From the NCBI RefSeq assembly GCF_018687695.1, contig NZ_CP061303.1, positions 744,001-808,000 on the forward strand: a stretch of 64,000 bases of DNA. Direction: 5' to 3'. The notes under the pieces were generated by a model, which was given only the letters and a program-made list of their open reading frames with translations, ran no database searches and had not been told where the DNA came from. The stretch comes from Polynucleobacter sp. MG-6-Vaara-E2. GTDB lineage: Bacteria; Pseudomonadota; Gammaproteobacteria; Burkholderiales; Burkholderiaceae. Shown here one piece after another: positions 9,603 through 17,866 of the stretch (positions are counted from its first letter, which is position 1; each line of letters begins with the position of its first letter). The translations under genes were made by a program, and so were the position numbers.

Positions 9603-9710
9603 GTGTGGAGTGAGGGGAATGATTTAACCAAGATGGGGCTCAGAAATCAGTTTTGCCTTGGGAAATTAATTATCATTCCGTATGTTGAAAGTTTTGGAAG
9701 GTCTTTAGGG

Positions 9711-10715
9711 ATGCGTTTGAATCGTTTTTGGCTCTTTGCCGTAGCCTTGGTTTTTGCCTGTGGTGCATTCAATATTGCGCCGGCAATTGCCGCTAGCAAG
9801 GATAAGGACAAACAAACCAAAACCACTAAAGTGGTCGTCAAGTCTCCCAAAAAACCAAAGACGGTTCGCGTTACCGTTACCCGTTCTGCTGGGCCTGTAG
9901 TTGCAGGACCTCCGTCGCTTGCCACCGCGTTAGGTTTGCGTGGACAACACGATGATCTGAGTTTGCAGTCTAGTGTTGCAATGGTGGTTAATCAAGATAC
10001 CAAAGAGGTCTACTTTGAAAAAAATCCTACGGTAAGTTTGCCAATCGCATCCATCACGAAGTTAATGACCGCGATGGTAGTGCTCGATTCCAAATTACCC
10101 TTAAATGAAACCATCATCATCAATGAAGAGGACGTGCATATATACAAGCACTCTCGTTTAGCAGGCGGTACCGCATTAAGCAGGGAAGACGCTTTACATC
10201 TTGCCTTGATGTCCTCTGAAAACCGTGCTGCCTATACCTTAGGTAGAAATTACCCAGGGGGTATCCCAGCTTTTGTCGATGCTATGAATCGTAAAGCAAA
10301 AGAGTTGAATATGGATCACTCGCACTTTGCTGATCCTACTGGTTTGCTCAGTGAGAACGTGGCGAGCGCTGAAGACTTAACTCGAATGCTCAATGCTGCT
10401 TATCAATACAAATTGATACGAGAGTTTTCTACTTGGCCAGATTTAACAATGGTCATTGCTAAGCGCCCACAAAAATTCTTGAATACGAATCGTTTAGTGC
10501 GCTCGGGTGATATGGATATTGGCTTGCAAAAGACTGGCTTTATCAATGCCGCAGGTAAATGCTTGGTGATGCAGGCCCGAGTGAATAACACACCACTATT
10601 GCTAGTGTTCCTTGATTCAGTTGGAACACAATCGCGTTTTGCTGATGCGGTGCGGGTACGTGATTGGTATGAGCGCATGCCTTCTGGTGCGCAGCCGATT
10701 CGTCGCTTAATGTAA
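9711..10715 (+). CDS. pbpG: D-alanyl-D-alanine endopeptidase (PBP7-like)
   Basis: A serine peptidase of the S11 family that cleaves peptidoglycan cross-links in the periplasm. All three penicillin-binding motifs are visible: SITK (S114-K117), SEN (S169-N171) and KTG (K274-G276). A signal peptide (about residues 1-27, ending near APAIAA) is followed by a Lys/Thr-rich linker. The frame is open back to 9603, but ATG 9711 is chosen because it starts the signal peptide and has GGAAGG upstream. Length 334 suits PbpG. It converges on the IclR gene. Confidence 0.9.
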   Translation: MRLNRFWLFAVALVFACGAFNIAPAIAASKDKDKQTKTTKVVVKSPKKPKTVRVTVTRSAGPVVAGPPSLATALGLRGQHDDLSLQSSVAMVVNQDTKEVYFEKNPTVSLPIASITKLMTAMVVLDSKLPLNETIIINEEDVHIYKHSRLAGGTALSREDALHLALMSSENRAAYTLGRNYPGGIPAFVDAMNRKAKELNMDHSHFADPTGLLSENVASAEDLTRMLNAAYQYKLIREFSTWPDLTMVIAKRPQKFLNTNRLVRSGDMDIGLQKTGFINAAGKCLVMQARVNNTPLLLVFLDSVGTQSRFADAVRVRDWYERMPSGAQPIRRLM

Positions 10716-10725
10716 TGTGAGCGAG

Positions 10726-11550
10726 CTAGGCTGCAGTGCCTGGCTCAGCAGACTTGGGTTTGTAGCCCATTCCTTTAGAGATTTGCAGGGCAGTGTCCTG
10801 CAGTGAACGCAACCAATCTGCCTGAATGCGGTCGGTAGGGGCGCTTAAAGACAGACCTGCAACTAATTTTCCAGTGTCATCCAAGATGGCTGCAGCAATG
10901 CAGCTCACGCCCAACTCTAATTCCTCATCATCTCGTGCATTGCCAACTCTACGAACATGATTGAGCTCAGACTCTAGCTTAGCCAAATCGGTAATGCTGT
11001 TGCGAGTATGTCCTGAGAGGCCTGTGCGAGTCACATAGGCACGAACTTGATTGGCATCATCACTCGCTAAAAATAATTTACCCACTGAGGTGAGATGCAA
11101 GGGGGCGCGTCCACCGATTGCGCGCACGACTTGCATTCCAGAACGTTCGCTGTAGGCACGATCAATATAAACAATCTCATCACCTTGGCGTACGGATAAA
11201 TTGACTGTTTCACCAGTGAGTTTATGCAGGGTGCGCATAGGTACTTGAGCAGCTTCACGAACTGAGAGACGGGCCTTAACCAGGTTACCCAACTCCAAGA
11301 GCTTGAGTCCAAGGCGATAAGTGCCGCCATCACCACGCTCAACCAATCTGCAGGCAACCATATCATTCAGAATTCGATGAGCGGTAGAGGGGTGAAGACC
11401 TGTTTCTTCGGCTAGGTTCTTCAGACTGCTCGATTCTTCATGGACGGCTAGGGCATCAAGTAAATTCATCATGCGCTCCACCACCTGGATTGCTGTTTTA
11501 GCAACTTCCCCAGTGTCCTTAGAGGTTTTGACCGTTTTACTTGTACTCAT
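10726..11550 (-). CDS. IclR-family transcriptional regulator
   Basis: The 274-residue protein has an N-terminal winged helix-turn-helix (about residues 30-90, LKNLAEETGLHPSTAHRILNDM) and the IclR effector domain (about 105-260), including DRAYSERSGMQVVR, ELGVSCIAAAILD and GLSLSAP. IclR proteins control small catabolic or central-carbon operons. No catabolic target gene is adjacent, since the neighbours are pbpG and pyrD. A palindrome 31 bases before its start may be an autoregulatory site. Confidence 0.92.
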   Translation of the reverse strand: MSTSKTVKTSKDTGEVAKTAIQVVERMMNLLDALAVHEESSSLKNLAEETGLHPSTAHRILNDMVACRLVERGDGGTYRLGLKLLELGNLVKARLSVREAAQVPMRTLHKLTGETVNLSVRQGDEIVYIDRAYSERSGMQVVRAIGGRAPLHLTSVGKLFLASDDANQVRAYVTRTGLSGHTRNSITDLAKLESELNHVRRVGNARDDEELELGVSCIAAAILDDTGKLVAGLSLSAPTDRIQADWLRSLQDTALQISKGMGYKPKSAEPGTAA

Positions 11551-11580
11551 AAAGGGTATTGTAGCGATTTCAGACCATAT

Positions 11581-11598
11581 TGCATATTATGAAATGCA
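11581..11598. promoter_or_regulatory. Candidate IclR operator
   Basis: TGCATATTATGAAATGCA is an 18-base imperfect palindrome (arms TGCAT/ATGCA plus symmetric inner bases) 31-48 bases upstream of the IclR start. That spacing fits autoregulation. The remaining bases to pyrD (to 11669) show no clear gene. Confidence 0.4.
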
Positions 11599-11669
11599 TT
11601 TTGATGAGCTAACTACTGATCTGCCCCTGATTGAAGCGGAAAAATTAGAAAAAGTCGCTTAAAAGACTC

Positions 11670-12704
11670 TCAGCCGTTTCTCAGTGCCTTGGCGCACTCA
11701 TTCACAAGATCAGGACCACGATAGATGAGTCCGCTATAGATCTGAACTAAGCTGGCGCCAGCGAGAATCTTTTCTCTCGCATCAGCACCAGAGAGGATGC
11801 CGCCAACTCCAATAATGGGTAGATGATTACCAAGTCTCGCCTTGAGTGCTTTGATGACAATATTGGATGCAGTGCGAACGGGCGCTCCAGATAAGCCACC
11901 AGTTTCTTGACCGTGTTCCATGCCTTGGACGGCATCGCGGGAAATGGTCGTATTTGTTGCAATCACTGCATCAATACCAAATTCCATCAAGAGATCAGCA
12001 ATGAGATTGATGTCGCCTTGGTCTAGATCGGGTGCAATTTTTAAAAAGAGTGGTTTACGCACGCCAAAGCGATCGCTCAAGCGTTTGCGTGCATCGTCTA
12101 GGCTGCTCAGTAATCCGCGGAGCATTTCTTCGCCCTGTAAGGCGCGAAGGTTCTGTGTATTGGGGGAGGAGATGTTGACGGTAATATAGGTAGCGATTTC
12201 ATAAACCGCTTCCATGGCCAGAACATAGTCATTTGCAGCCTCTTCAATCGGTGTGCTGGCGTTCTTGCCAATATTTAATCCTAATACTTCACCGGCTTGC
12301 CAAAAGCGTGAACGACGAACCCTTGCGACACAGGCCTCAACGCCATCATTATTAAAGCCCATGCGATTAATGATTGCTTGAGCTTGGGGCAATCGAAACA
12401 TGCGCGGCTTTGGATTACCTGGTTGGGGGCGGGGTGTAACAGTGCCGATCTCTAAGAAGCCAAAACCTAATGCCGCTAGAGCATCAATATGTTTTCCATC
12501 TTTATCTAAACCTGCAGCAAGGCCAACAGGATTGGCAAAAGTGATGCCACACAGTGTTTGAGGATCAGCAACAGGCTTGGTGATGAACTTGTCTAAAAGA
12601 CCCCAGCGTTGAGCGCGATCTAAATTGCTTAGTGTGAGATTGTGGGCTTTCTCAGGATCTAAACAAAATAGCCAAGGACGTAAGAGGGAATAGCGATCGA
12701 TCAT
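11670..12704 (-). CDS. pyrD: Dihydroorotate dehydrogenase (quinone), class 2
   Basis: A membrane-associated FMN enzyme that oxidises dihydroorotate to orotate in pyrimidine synthesis and passes electrons to ubiquinone. The 344 residues show the class 2 N-terminal extension (MIDRYSLLRPWLFCLDPEKAH), FMN-site GLAAGLDKDG, catalytic-loop NISSPNTQNLRALQ and C-terminal GVGGILSGADA. It is the last gene of a minus-strand run and follows bpt by 9 bases. Confidence 0.96.
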   Translation of the reverse strand: MIDRYSLLRPWLFCLDPEKAHNLTLSNLDRAQRWGLLDKFITKPVADPQTLCGITFANPVGLAAGLDKDGKHIDALAALGFGFLEIGTVTPRPQPGNPKPRMFRLPQAQAIINRMGFNNDGVEACVARVRRSRFWQAGEVLGLNIGKNASTPIEEAANDYVLAMEAVYEIATYITVNISSPNTQNLRALQGEEMLRGLLSSLDDARKRLSDRFGVRKPLFLKIAPDLDQGDINLIADLLMEFGIDAVIATNTTISRDAVQGMEHGQETGGLSGAPVRTASNIVIKALKARLGNHLPIIGVGGILSGADAREKILAGASLVQIYSGLIYRGPDLVNECAKALRNG

Positions 12705-12713
12705 GGATGGATA

Positions 12714-13460
12714 TTATGAACCAGCTAGAGCTTGCCAATGATCATCCACTAACCCTTCCATGGGCTGATATTTGACCTTATAGGACATCTTCTCGCTTTC
12801 CTTGATGTAATAGCCAAGGTAGAGGTAGGGCAGATTTAATACTTTGGCTTGTTCTATTTGCCACAAAATACTGTAGCTACCAAAGCTGGCCGAATGATCA
12901 GAGGTGTCGTAAAAGGTGTAGACCGAAGAGATGCCTTGCTCCAGGATATCGATCATGCTGACCATGCGCAGTCTTCCTGGGTTTGGGTCATGAGCTCCAT
13001 CTCTAAATTCAACAATGCGAGAATTCACCCGGCTTTGCAGTAAGAACTGCATATACTGGTCTTGATCATCGCTATCCATCTCACCACCAGAATGACGATC
13101 ATTTTGGTAGCGTTGATACAGTTCGTAGTGCTCTTCTTGATATCCTAAGTTCAGTACAAATGCTTCTAGTCCTGAATGTTTTTTCCAGGCACGACGTTGG
13201 CTACGGGTCGGTGCAAATTGATTTACTAAAATGCGCGTAGCAATGCAAGCCTTACACGCGTCACAATACGGGCGATAGGTGTACAAACCGCTACGACGAA
13301 AACCCGCATTGAGTAATTCGTTATAGATATCTGCATGAATAAGATGAGATGGGGTGGCTACTTGTGAGCGTGCAGTTTTATTGGGTAAGTAACTGCATGG
13401 GTAGGGCGCAGTTGCATAAAACTGAAGTGCTGTTAAGGGAAGTTCTTTAAGCCGAGTCAT
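12714..13460 (-). CDS. bpt: Aspartate/glutamate leucyltransferase (Bpt)
   Basis: Transfers Leu from Leu-tRNA to N-terminal Asp or Glu, marking proteins for ClpS/ClpAP degradation (bacterial N-end rule). The 248-residue protein has the arginyltransferase-type N-terminus with CSYLPNKTARSQ and the cysteine cluster YRPYCDACKAC, then the GNAT-like part with YLGYYIKESEKMSYK. It overlaps the end of aat by four bases (ATGA), so the two transferases should be translationally coupled. It is short compared with eukaryotic Ate1, as usual for Bpt. Confidence 0.94.
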   Translation of the reverse strand: MTRLKELPLTALQFYATAPYPCSYLPNKTARSQVATPSHLIHADIYNELLNAGFRRSGLYTYRPYCDACKACIATRILVNQFAPTRSQRRAWKKHSGLEAFVLNLGYQEEHYELYQRYQNDRHSGGEMDSDDQDQYMQFLLQSRVNSRIVEFRDGAHDPNPGRLRMVSMIDILEQGISSVYTFYDTSDHSASFGSYSILWQIEQAKVLNLPYLYLGYYIKESEKMSYKVKYQPMEGLVDDHWQALAGS

Positions 13461-14194
13461 AGCCAGTGGGTCAAGATGTTCTTATCAAAATTCCAAGGTT
13501 TCTCAATATTAGATTGATTTAGAGATATTTGCAGTTGCTGCAAAAATTTCATTCTAGCGATTGGGGCAGCCCCTAAAGAGGATAGGTGGGCAGTTTCCTG
13601 TTGGCAATCAATCATGGCTACCTGATTCTGGATGCACCAGGCACTGAGGGCTGCAAGCGCTATTTTGGAGGTATTTGGTTTACGGCTAAACATCGACTCT
13701 CCAAAAACCATGCCCCCTAGAGCGACACAGTAAAGACCGCCAATAAGGTTGCCATTTTCTACCAAGCCAATGCTATGAGCATGACCTTGCTCATGAATGG
13801 TCGTGTAAGCATCCATAATTTCATGAGTAATCCAAGTACCATCTTGATCTTTGCGCGCGCTAGTTGCACAAGCTCTAATCACCTCGCCAAAATCCTGATC
13901 TACCAATAGTTGACTTTGGGTTTCTTGGCAAAAATGCCGAATGATTTTTCTGAGGGAATCGCTGCACTTAAAGTGATTGGGCTTTAAAACCATTCGCGGA
14001 TCAGGGGACCACCATAAAACGGGTTGCTTATCTGAATACCACGGAAAAATTCCCAGTTGATACGCTTGTAGTAATTGGCCTGGATAGATGCGCTCGCTAA
14101 CCGCAATCAGCCCAGGAACGCTAGGATCTGGATCGGCGCAAAGCAAAGGGTCTGGAAAGGCATCGTGCGGTCCTAGCCAAGTAATTTGACTCAT
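13457..14194 (-). CDS. aat: Leucyl/phenylalanyl-tRNA-protein transferase
   Basis: Adds Leu or Phe to proteins starting with Lys or Arg, the other N-end rule transferase. Residues 245; the family signature GIFPWYSDKQPVLWWSPDPR is clear, followed by GGLYCVALGGMVFGESMFS. Its stop overlaps the bpt start. The pair Aat plus Bpt covers both basic and acidic N-terminal residues. Confidence 0.95.
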   Translation of the reverse strand: MSQITWLGPHDAFPDPLLCADPDPSVPGLIAVSERIYPGQLLQAYQLGIFPWYSDKQPVLWWSPDPRMVLKPNHFKCSDSLRKIIRHFCQETQSQLLVDQDFGEVIRACATSARKDQDGTWITHEIMDAYTTIHEQGHAHSIGLVENGNLIGGLYCVALGGMVFGESMFSRKPNTSKIALAALSAWCIQNQVAMIDCQQETAHLSSLGAAPIARMKFLQQLQISLNQSNIEKPWNFDKNILTHWL

Positions 14195-14203
14195 GTAAAG
14201 CGA

Positions 14204-14758
14204 TCAAATTCTTTCAGAGGGCAAAACATCGCGACTGCGCACGTGAAATTCACCACTCAATACACCTGCTGCGCGATCAGCGAAAAACCATTTTAGGGTT
14301 TGCTTGACTGTAGGGAAGGCTAACTCTCCCCAAGGTATCTCATGTTCATGAAAGAGAGCTACTTCAAGACTTTCTTCGCCTGCACTAAATTTGGGTGTGG
14401 CCATAGTAGCGAGATAGAACAGATGAACTTGTTCTGCATGAGGCACATTGAGTAAAGAATAGAGTGGGCCAACTTCAACAATCGCTCCCGCTTCCTCAAA
14501 GGTTTCTCGAGCAGCGCCATGGCTAGTGCTCTCACCCAATTCCATAAATCCCGCAGGAAGCGTCCAATAGCCATGGCGAGGTTCAATTGCCCGACGGCAC
14601 AACAACACTTGATCCCCATATACCGGAATGCTACCCACTACATTTCTGGGGTTTTGATAATGAATGCTGCCACAAGCTTCACAGACATGACGTTCGCGAG
14701 AGTCATCTGCTGGAATTTTGACAGTTAAGGTTGCAGCGCAGTTGGGGCAAAACTTCAT
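14204..14758 (-). CDS. Nudix hydrolase with N-terminal zinc ribbon
   Basis: A 184-residue protein. Residues 4-32 carry a CPNC...CEAC zinc ribbon and the central part carries a complete Nudix box (G-x5-E-x7-REtxEExG, starting GFMELGES). The zinc ribbon plus Nudix arrangement recalls NudC-like and ADP-ribose or NADH pyrophosphatases, but the substrate is not determined. It lies between pabBC and aat with 9-base gaps, so it is probably co-transcribed. Confidence 0.88.
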   Translation of the reverse strand: MKFCPNCAATLTVKIPADDSRERHVCEACGSIHYQNPRNVVGSIPVYGDQVLLCRRAIEPRHGYWTLPAGFMELGESTSHGAARETFEEAGAIVEVGPLYSLLNVPHAEQVHLFYLATMATPKFSAGEESLEVALFHEHEIPWGELAFPTVKQTLKWFFADRAAGVLSGEFHVRSRDVLPSERI

Positions 14759-14767
14759 GCAAGCTTT

Positions 14768-16588
14768 CTAAAAGTGGGCTTTGATAGCGCCTCGTAAGGC
14801 ATTGCTAAGAATAATCTCATCAGCCATTGAAACATCTTTAATAGTCAGGTTAGCTTCGCGGGCATTAAATTTTGGGTCGGCTAGCAATTCAGCACGCTTC
14901 ACGCCTGGCAATAGGCCTGCTGATACTGGTGGGGTGAGCCATTCAGAGCTTCCTTGGGGTTTAATAAATACGCTGGTCCTACCGCCTTCTGTCACAAAGC
15001 CTTGTTCATTAATAAACAATGCATCAAAGCCACCGAGTTTGACTGCGGCCTGCCAAGCAGCATCGTAAAGACTGCGATGACTCACTTTGTGGTGTAGTAA
15101 AAGGTTGCCAGATTGCATGGCGCAGTCGTCCACTAGGATATCTTTGGCCCAGAAAATCTTGACTGAATCTTCTAAGGGGTCCAGGGCTCCAGTTGAGGTG
15201 GTAAGCCCACCATCTTCCGCAAGATCAAGTCGTAATCTGAATGCAATGCTTGGATCAAGAGAGTTGCAAGTTTCAAGAACCACTTTCTTTGCCTTGGCTC
15301 GATCAAAAGGAATTCCTAGGGCAAGGGCCGATGACTGCATGCGATCTAAATGCTGCTCTAAGCGCTCTGGTGAGTTATTTAATACTGCAATCGTTTCAAA
15401 TAATCCTGTTGCGCTTGGAAGATTCATTAAGAATGCAGATTTAATTTGACACTCTTGCCACTCTTGCTGCGCATCAGAGTCAATCGTAATGCCGGCGCCA
15501 ACCCCCAGCGTAAAGGTGGGGGTGTCTGTAGCATCTTCAGCTTGAATTTCAAGTGTCCTAATAGGTACGCTAAATGCAAAGTCACCATTAGGATCAAGCC
15601 ATCCTAGGGCGCCGCAATAATAGCCGCGATCTTCCGGTTCAAGTTCTTGAATGATCTCCATACTGCGCTTTTTAGGAGCTCCGGTTACCGAGCCACATGG
15701 AAAAACTGCGCTCAAAATATCGCTTAAGGTGATGCCTGGTTTTGCTTGCCCTTGTACGGTAGAGGTCATTTGCAAAACATCACCATGTCTTGCTACTTCA
15801 AATAAGTTGGGAACAGTCACGGTATTAGGTAATGAGATGCGGCTCAGATCGTTTCGTAACAAATCCACAATCATGACATTTTCAGCCTGATTTTTTGGAT
15901 CATCTGATAAAGAGCTAGCAGTATCTGACAGTGCACTAGCCGTACCCTTCATTGGCATTGCTTTTAGTACATCGCCTTTACGCTCAATAAAGAGTTCGGG
16001 CGATTGTGATAGAAGGTAATGTGAGTCTTGCTCTATATATGCCCCAAAGCGACCAGGTTGGCGCTCGCGCAGTCTGTTGTATAGGGCTAGGGGAGCGCCA
16101 TAAGCTTTTCCAGTAATGCGATAAGTATGATTGATCTGATAGGTATCGCCATTACGAATATATTCTTGGATCTTCGCTATATCAGCAATAAATTGCGCTT
16201 GTGTAATGGATTCGTGTAGGTCGGATACGCCGGCAATTTTTTCAGAGTCCTGAAGCCTGTTGAGTTCTTGAGTAATGCAATGCTCAACATCTTCTTTGGA
16301 TAGCTTCTGAAAACTCTTAAATGACCAAGCCTCAATCAGAGGATGGGGGCTACCTACTACCCTTTGGGGGAGTTTGTGAATCAATCTACCCATCTCATAA
16401 GCAAAGGCAGCAATAACATACTGACCTATGTTTAAAGCTTGGGATATCTCATCTAAACATTTTTGAATGGAAGAGCGATCAACTGATTCATTGCCACTTG
16501 GCAATATGCGCCAGTACTGTAGTGGCGCTTCATACAGTCGACTGGTTGGATTGGCCGCCGTGCTTTGGGCGTCATCGAGCAAAATCAT
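14768..16588 (-). CDS. pabBC: Fused aminodeoxychorismate synthase component I and lyase
   Basis: Makes 4-aminobenzoate for folate. The first ~385 of 606 residues are PabB (chorismate amination), with PMKGTAS, IVDLLRNDLSRI, EVARHGDVLQMTST and SVTGAPKKRSMEIIQELE. The rest is a PabC-like class IV PLP lyase (GLFETIAVLNNSPERLEQHLDRM; FVTEGGRTSVFI) that releases 4-aminobenzoate and pyruvate. Such fusions occur in many betaproteobacteria. The glutaminase partner PabA is not in the window. The PLP-binding Lys fits LLHHKVSHR. Confidence 0.93.
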   Translation of the reverse strand: MILLDDAQSTAANPTSRLYEAPLQYWRILPSGNESVDRSSIQKCLDEISQALNIGQYVIAAFAYEMGRLIHKLPQRVVGSPHPLIEAWSFKSFQKLSKEDVEHCITQELNRLQDSEKIAGVSDLHESITQAQFIADIAKIQEYIRNGDTYQINHTYRITGKAYGAPLALYNRLRERQPGRFGAYIEQDSHYLLSQSPELFIERKGDVLKAMPMKGTASALSDTASSLSDDPKNQAENVMIVDLLRNDLSRISLPNTVTVPNLFEVARHGDVLQMTSTVQGQAKPGITLSDILSAVFPCGSVTGAPKKRSMEIIQELEPEDRGYYCGALGWLDPNGDFAFSVPIRTLEIQAEDATDTPTFTLGVGAGITIDSDAQQEWQECQIKSAFLMNLPSATGLFETIAVLNNSPERLEQHLDRMQSSALALGIPFDRAKAKKVVLETCNSLDPSIAFRLRLDLAEDGGLTTSTGALDPLEDSVKIFWAKDILVDDCAMQSGNLLLHHKVSHRSLYDAAWQAAVKLGGFDALFINEQGFVTEGGRTSVFIKPQGSSEWLTPPVSAGLLPGVKRAELLADPKFNAREANLTIKDVSMADEIILSNALRGAIKAHF

Positions 16589-16602
16589 GGCGGCTAGTCT
16601 AA

Positions 16603-17178
16603 TTATTTGAGAATGGTGGCAGATTCAATCACGACTGCCTTGGTTGGCACATCAGCCATTCTGCCCATGCGTGGCGCAGGTGCAACCATGGTCGGTACTG
16701 TGCGAATGGCATCAATCGTTTTTGTTCCAGAGATGACTTTGCCAAAAACGGTGTAGCCATTACCCATAGCATTAGGGTAGTTAAGACCCTCGTTATCTTT
16801 TACGTTAATAAAAAACTGTGCAGTAGCAGAATCTGGGTCAGAGGTGCGCGCCATTGCAATAGTGTAAGTATTGTTTTTGAGACCATTATTAGCCTCTGAA
16901 GCAACTGGTGCATCGGTTGGCTTTTGCACGAGGTCAGGGGTAAAGCCACCACCTTGAATCATGAAGCCATCAATCACACGATGAAAAATAGTGCCATTAT
17001 AAAAACCGCTTTTTACATAGTTCAAAAAGTTGGCAGTTGTTTTAGGCGCCTTAACATCATCGAGCTCTACAACAAAACTACCCATATTAGTTTTGAATTC
17101 GACCTTGGGGCCCGCCATAACGGCTTGGCTGACAAAGCAGCTGGCGATGAGAACGATACTGGCAAAAAGTTTACGCAT
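16603..17178 (-). CDS. ppiA: Periplasmic peptidyl-prolyl cis-trans isomerase (cyclophilin)
   Basis: A 191-residue cyclophilin with a cleavable signal peptide (cut near VMAGP, residue 22), so it should fold proteins in the periplasm. Family motifs are FHRVIDGFMIQGGG, AMARTSDPDSATAQFFIN and VFGKVISG. A cyclophilin lacking the Trp of cyclosporin-sensitive forms is usual for bacterial PpiA. It lies 14 bases before pabBC and may be in the same transcript. Confidence 0.92.
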   Translation of the reverse strand: MRKLFASIVLIASCFVSQAVMAGPKVEFKTNMGSFVVELDDVKAPKTTANFLNYVKSGFYNGTIFHRVIDGFMIQGGGFTPDLVQKPTDAPVASEANNGLKNNTYTIAMARTSDPDSATAQFFINVKDNEGLNYPNAMGNGYTVFGKVISGTKTIDAIRTVPTMVAPAPRMGRMADVPTKAVVIESATILK

Positions 17179-17218
17179 GATGGCTCCTGGACTTGTTGTA
17201 ATTAGGAAGATTGTATTG

Positions 17219-17848
17219 CTAGGGGGTCAAACCATTAGGAATACTGCCAGCATATGCATATGAAGTTTCCTCAAACATCCCTGGTCTAGCGAGATAGTCA
17301 AGCACCCAGTCAATCGTATCAACCCCCCAAAAACAATGTTGATTGACGATTAAAGCTGGCACACCAAATGCACCTGCAATTTTCGCTTGATTGGTATTGC
17401 TAATGAGTTGCGCCTTGATCTCGGGGCTATCTGGCTTGGCGGTATCGGCCGGTAGGCTCAAGTAGAGACAAAACTCCGACCAAGACAGGTTGGGATCTTT
17501 ACCTTCAACCCAAACATAGTCAAAAGCGCGTTCAACCATAGACCAATCAGCATTTTTCTCAACGAGTAATCGCTGAGGCGCAACCGTCATGAACGGATGG
17601 TGCTCTGGAAATCGAAAGGGGATCCCTAACTTTTCTGCTTGCCAAATACAAAACTGATAAGTATGAGGGCGCTTTGCAGCAACTTCACCAGGCCCTTTAT
17701 TCTCTGCAGCTCTGAGAAGTCCCCCTAATAAGATGGGAACGGGAGTGATCTCCAATTTTTTCTCAAGACGTTCGCGTTGCTTAATGTACAGGTAAGCAAA
17801 TGGAGAAACGATGTCGTAATAAAAGGTGGCAGAAATCTTAGCGCTCAT
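17219..17848 (-). CDS. 2-hydroxychromene-2-carboxylate isomerase-like, DsbA-fold protein
   Basis: A 209-residue kappa-class GST / DsbA-like thioredoxin fold. The N-terminal DIVSPFAYL supplies the Ser (S14) used to bind glutathione in the isomerases. GVPALIVN is the cis-Pro loop and FWGVDTIDWV the C-terminal signature. Characterised members isomerise 2-hydroxychromene-2-carboxylate in naphthalene breakdown, but no aromatic pathway is nearby, so the real substrate is uncertain. It follows rarA by 18 bases. Confidence 0.85.
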   Translation of the reverse strand: MSAKISATFYYDIVSPFAYLYIKQRERLEKKLEITPVPILLGGLLRAAENKGPGEVAAKRPHTYQFCIWQAEKLGIPFRFPEHHPFMTVAPQRLLVEKNADWSMVERAFDYVWVEGKDPNLSWSEFCLYLSLPADTAKPDSPEIKAQLISNTNQAKIAGAFGVPALIVNQHCFWGVDTIDWVLDYLARPGMFEETSYAYAGSIPNGLTP

Positions 17849-17866
17849 TTTGAATACCCGTAAGAC

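Noticed and set aside
9603..9710. Extension of pbpG to a GTG at 9603
   Set aside because: The added sequence is not signal-peptide-like; ATG 9711 gives a proper leader.
11471..11662. Plus-strand 60-residue frame over the IclR start
   Set aside because: Mostly antisense of the regulator; the tail is unlike any protein I know.
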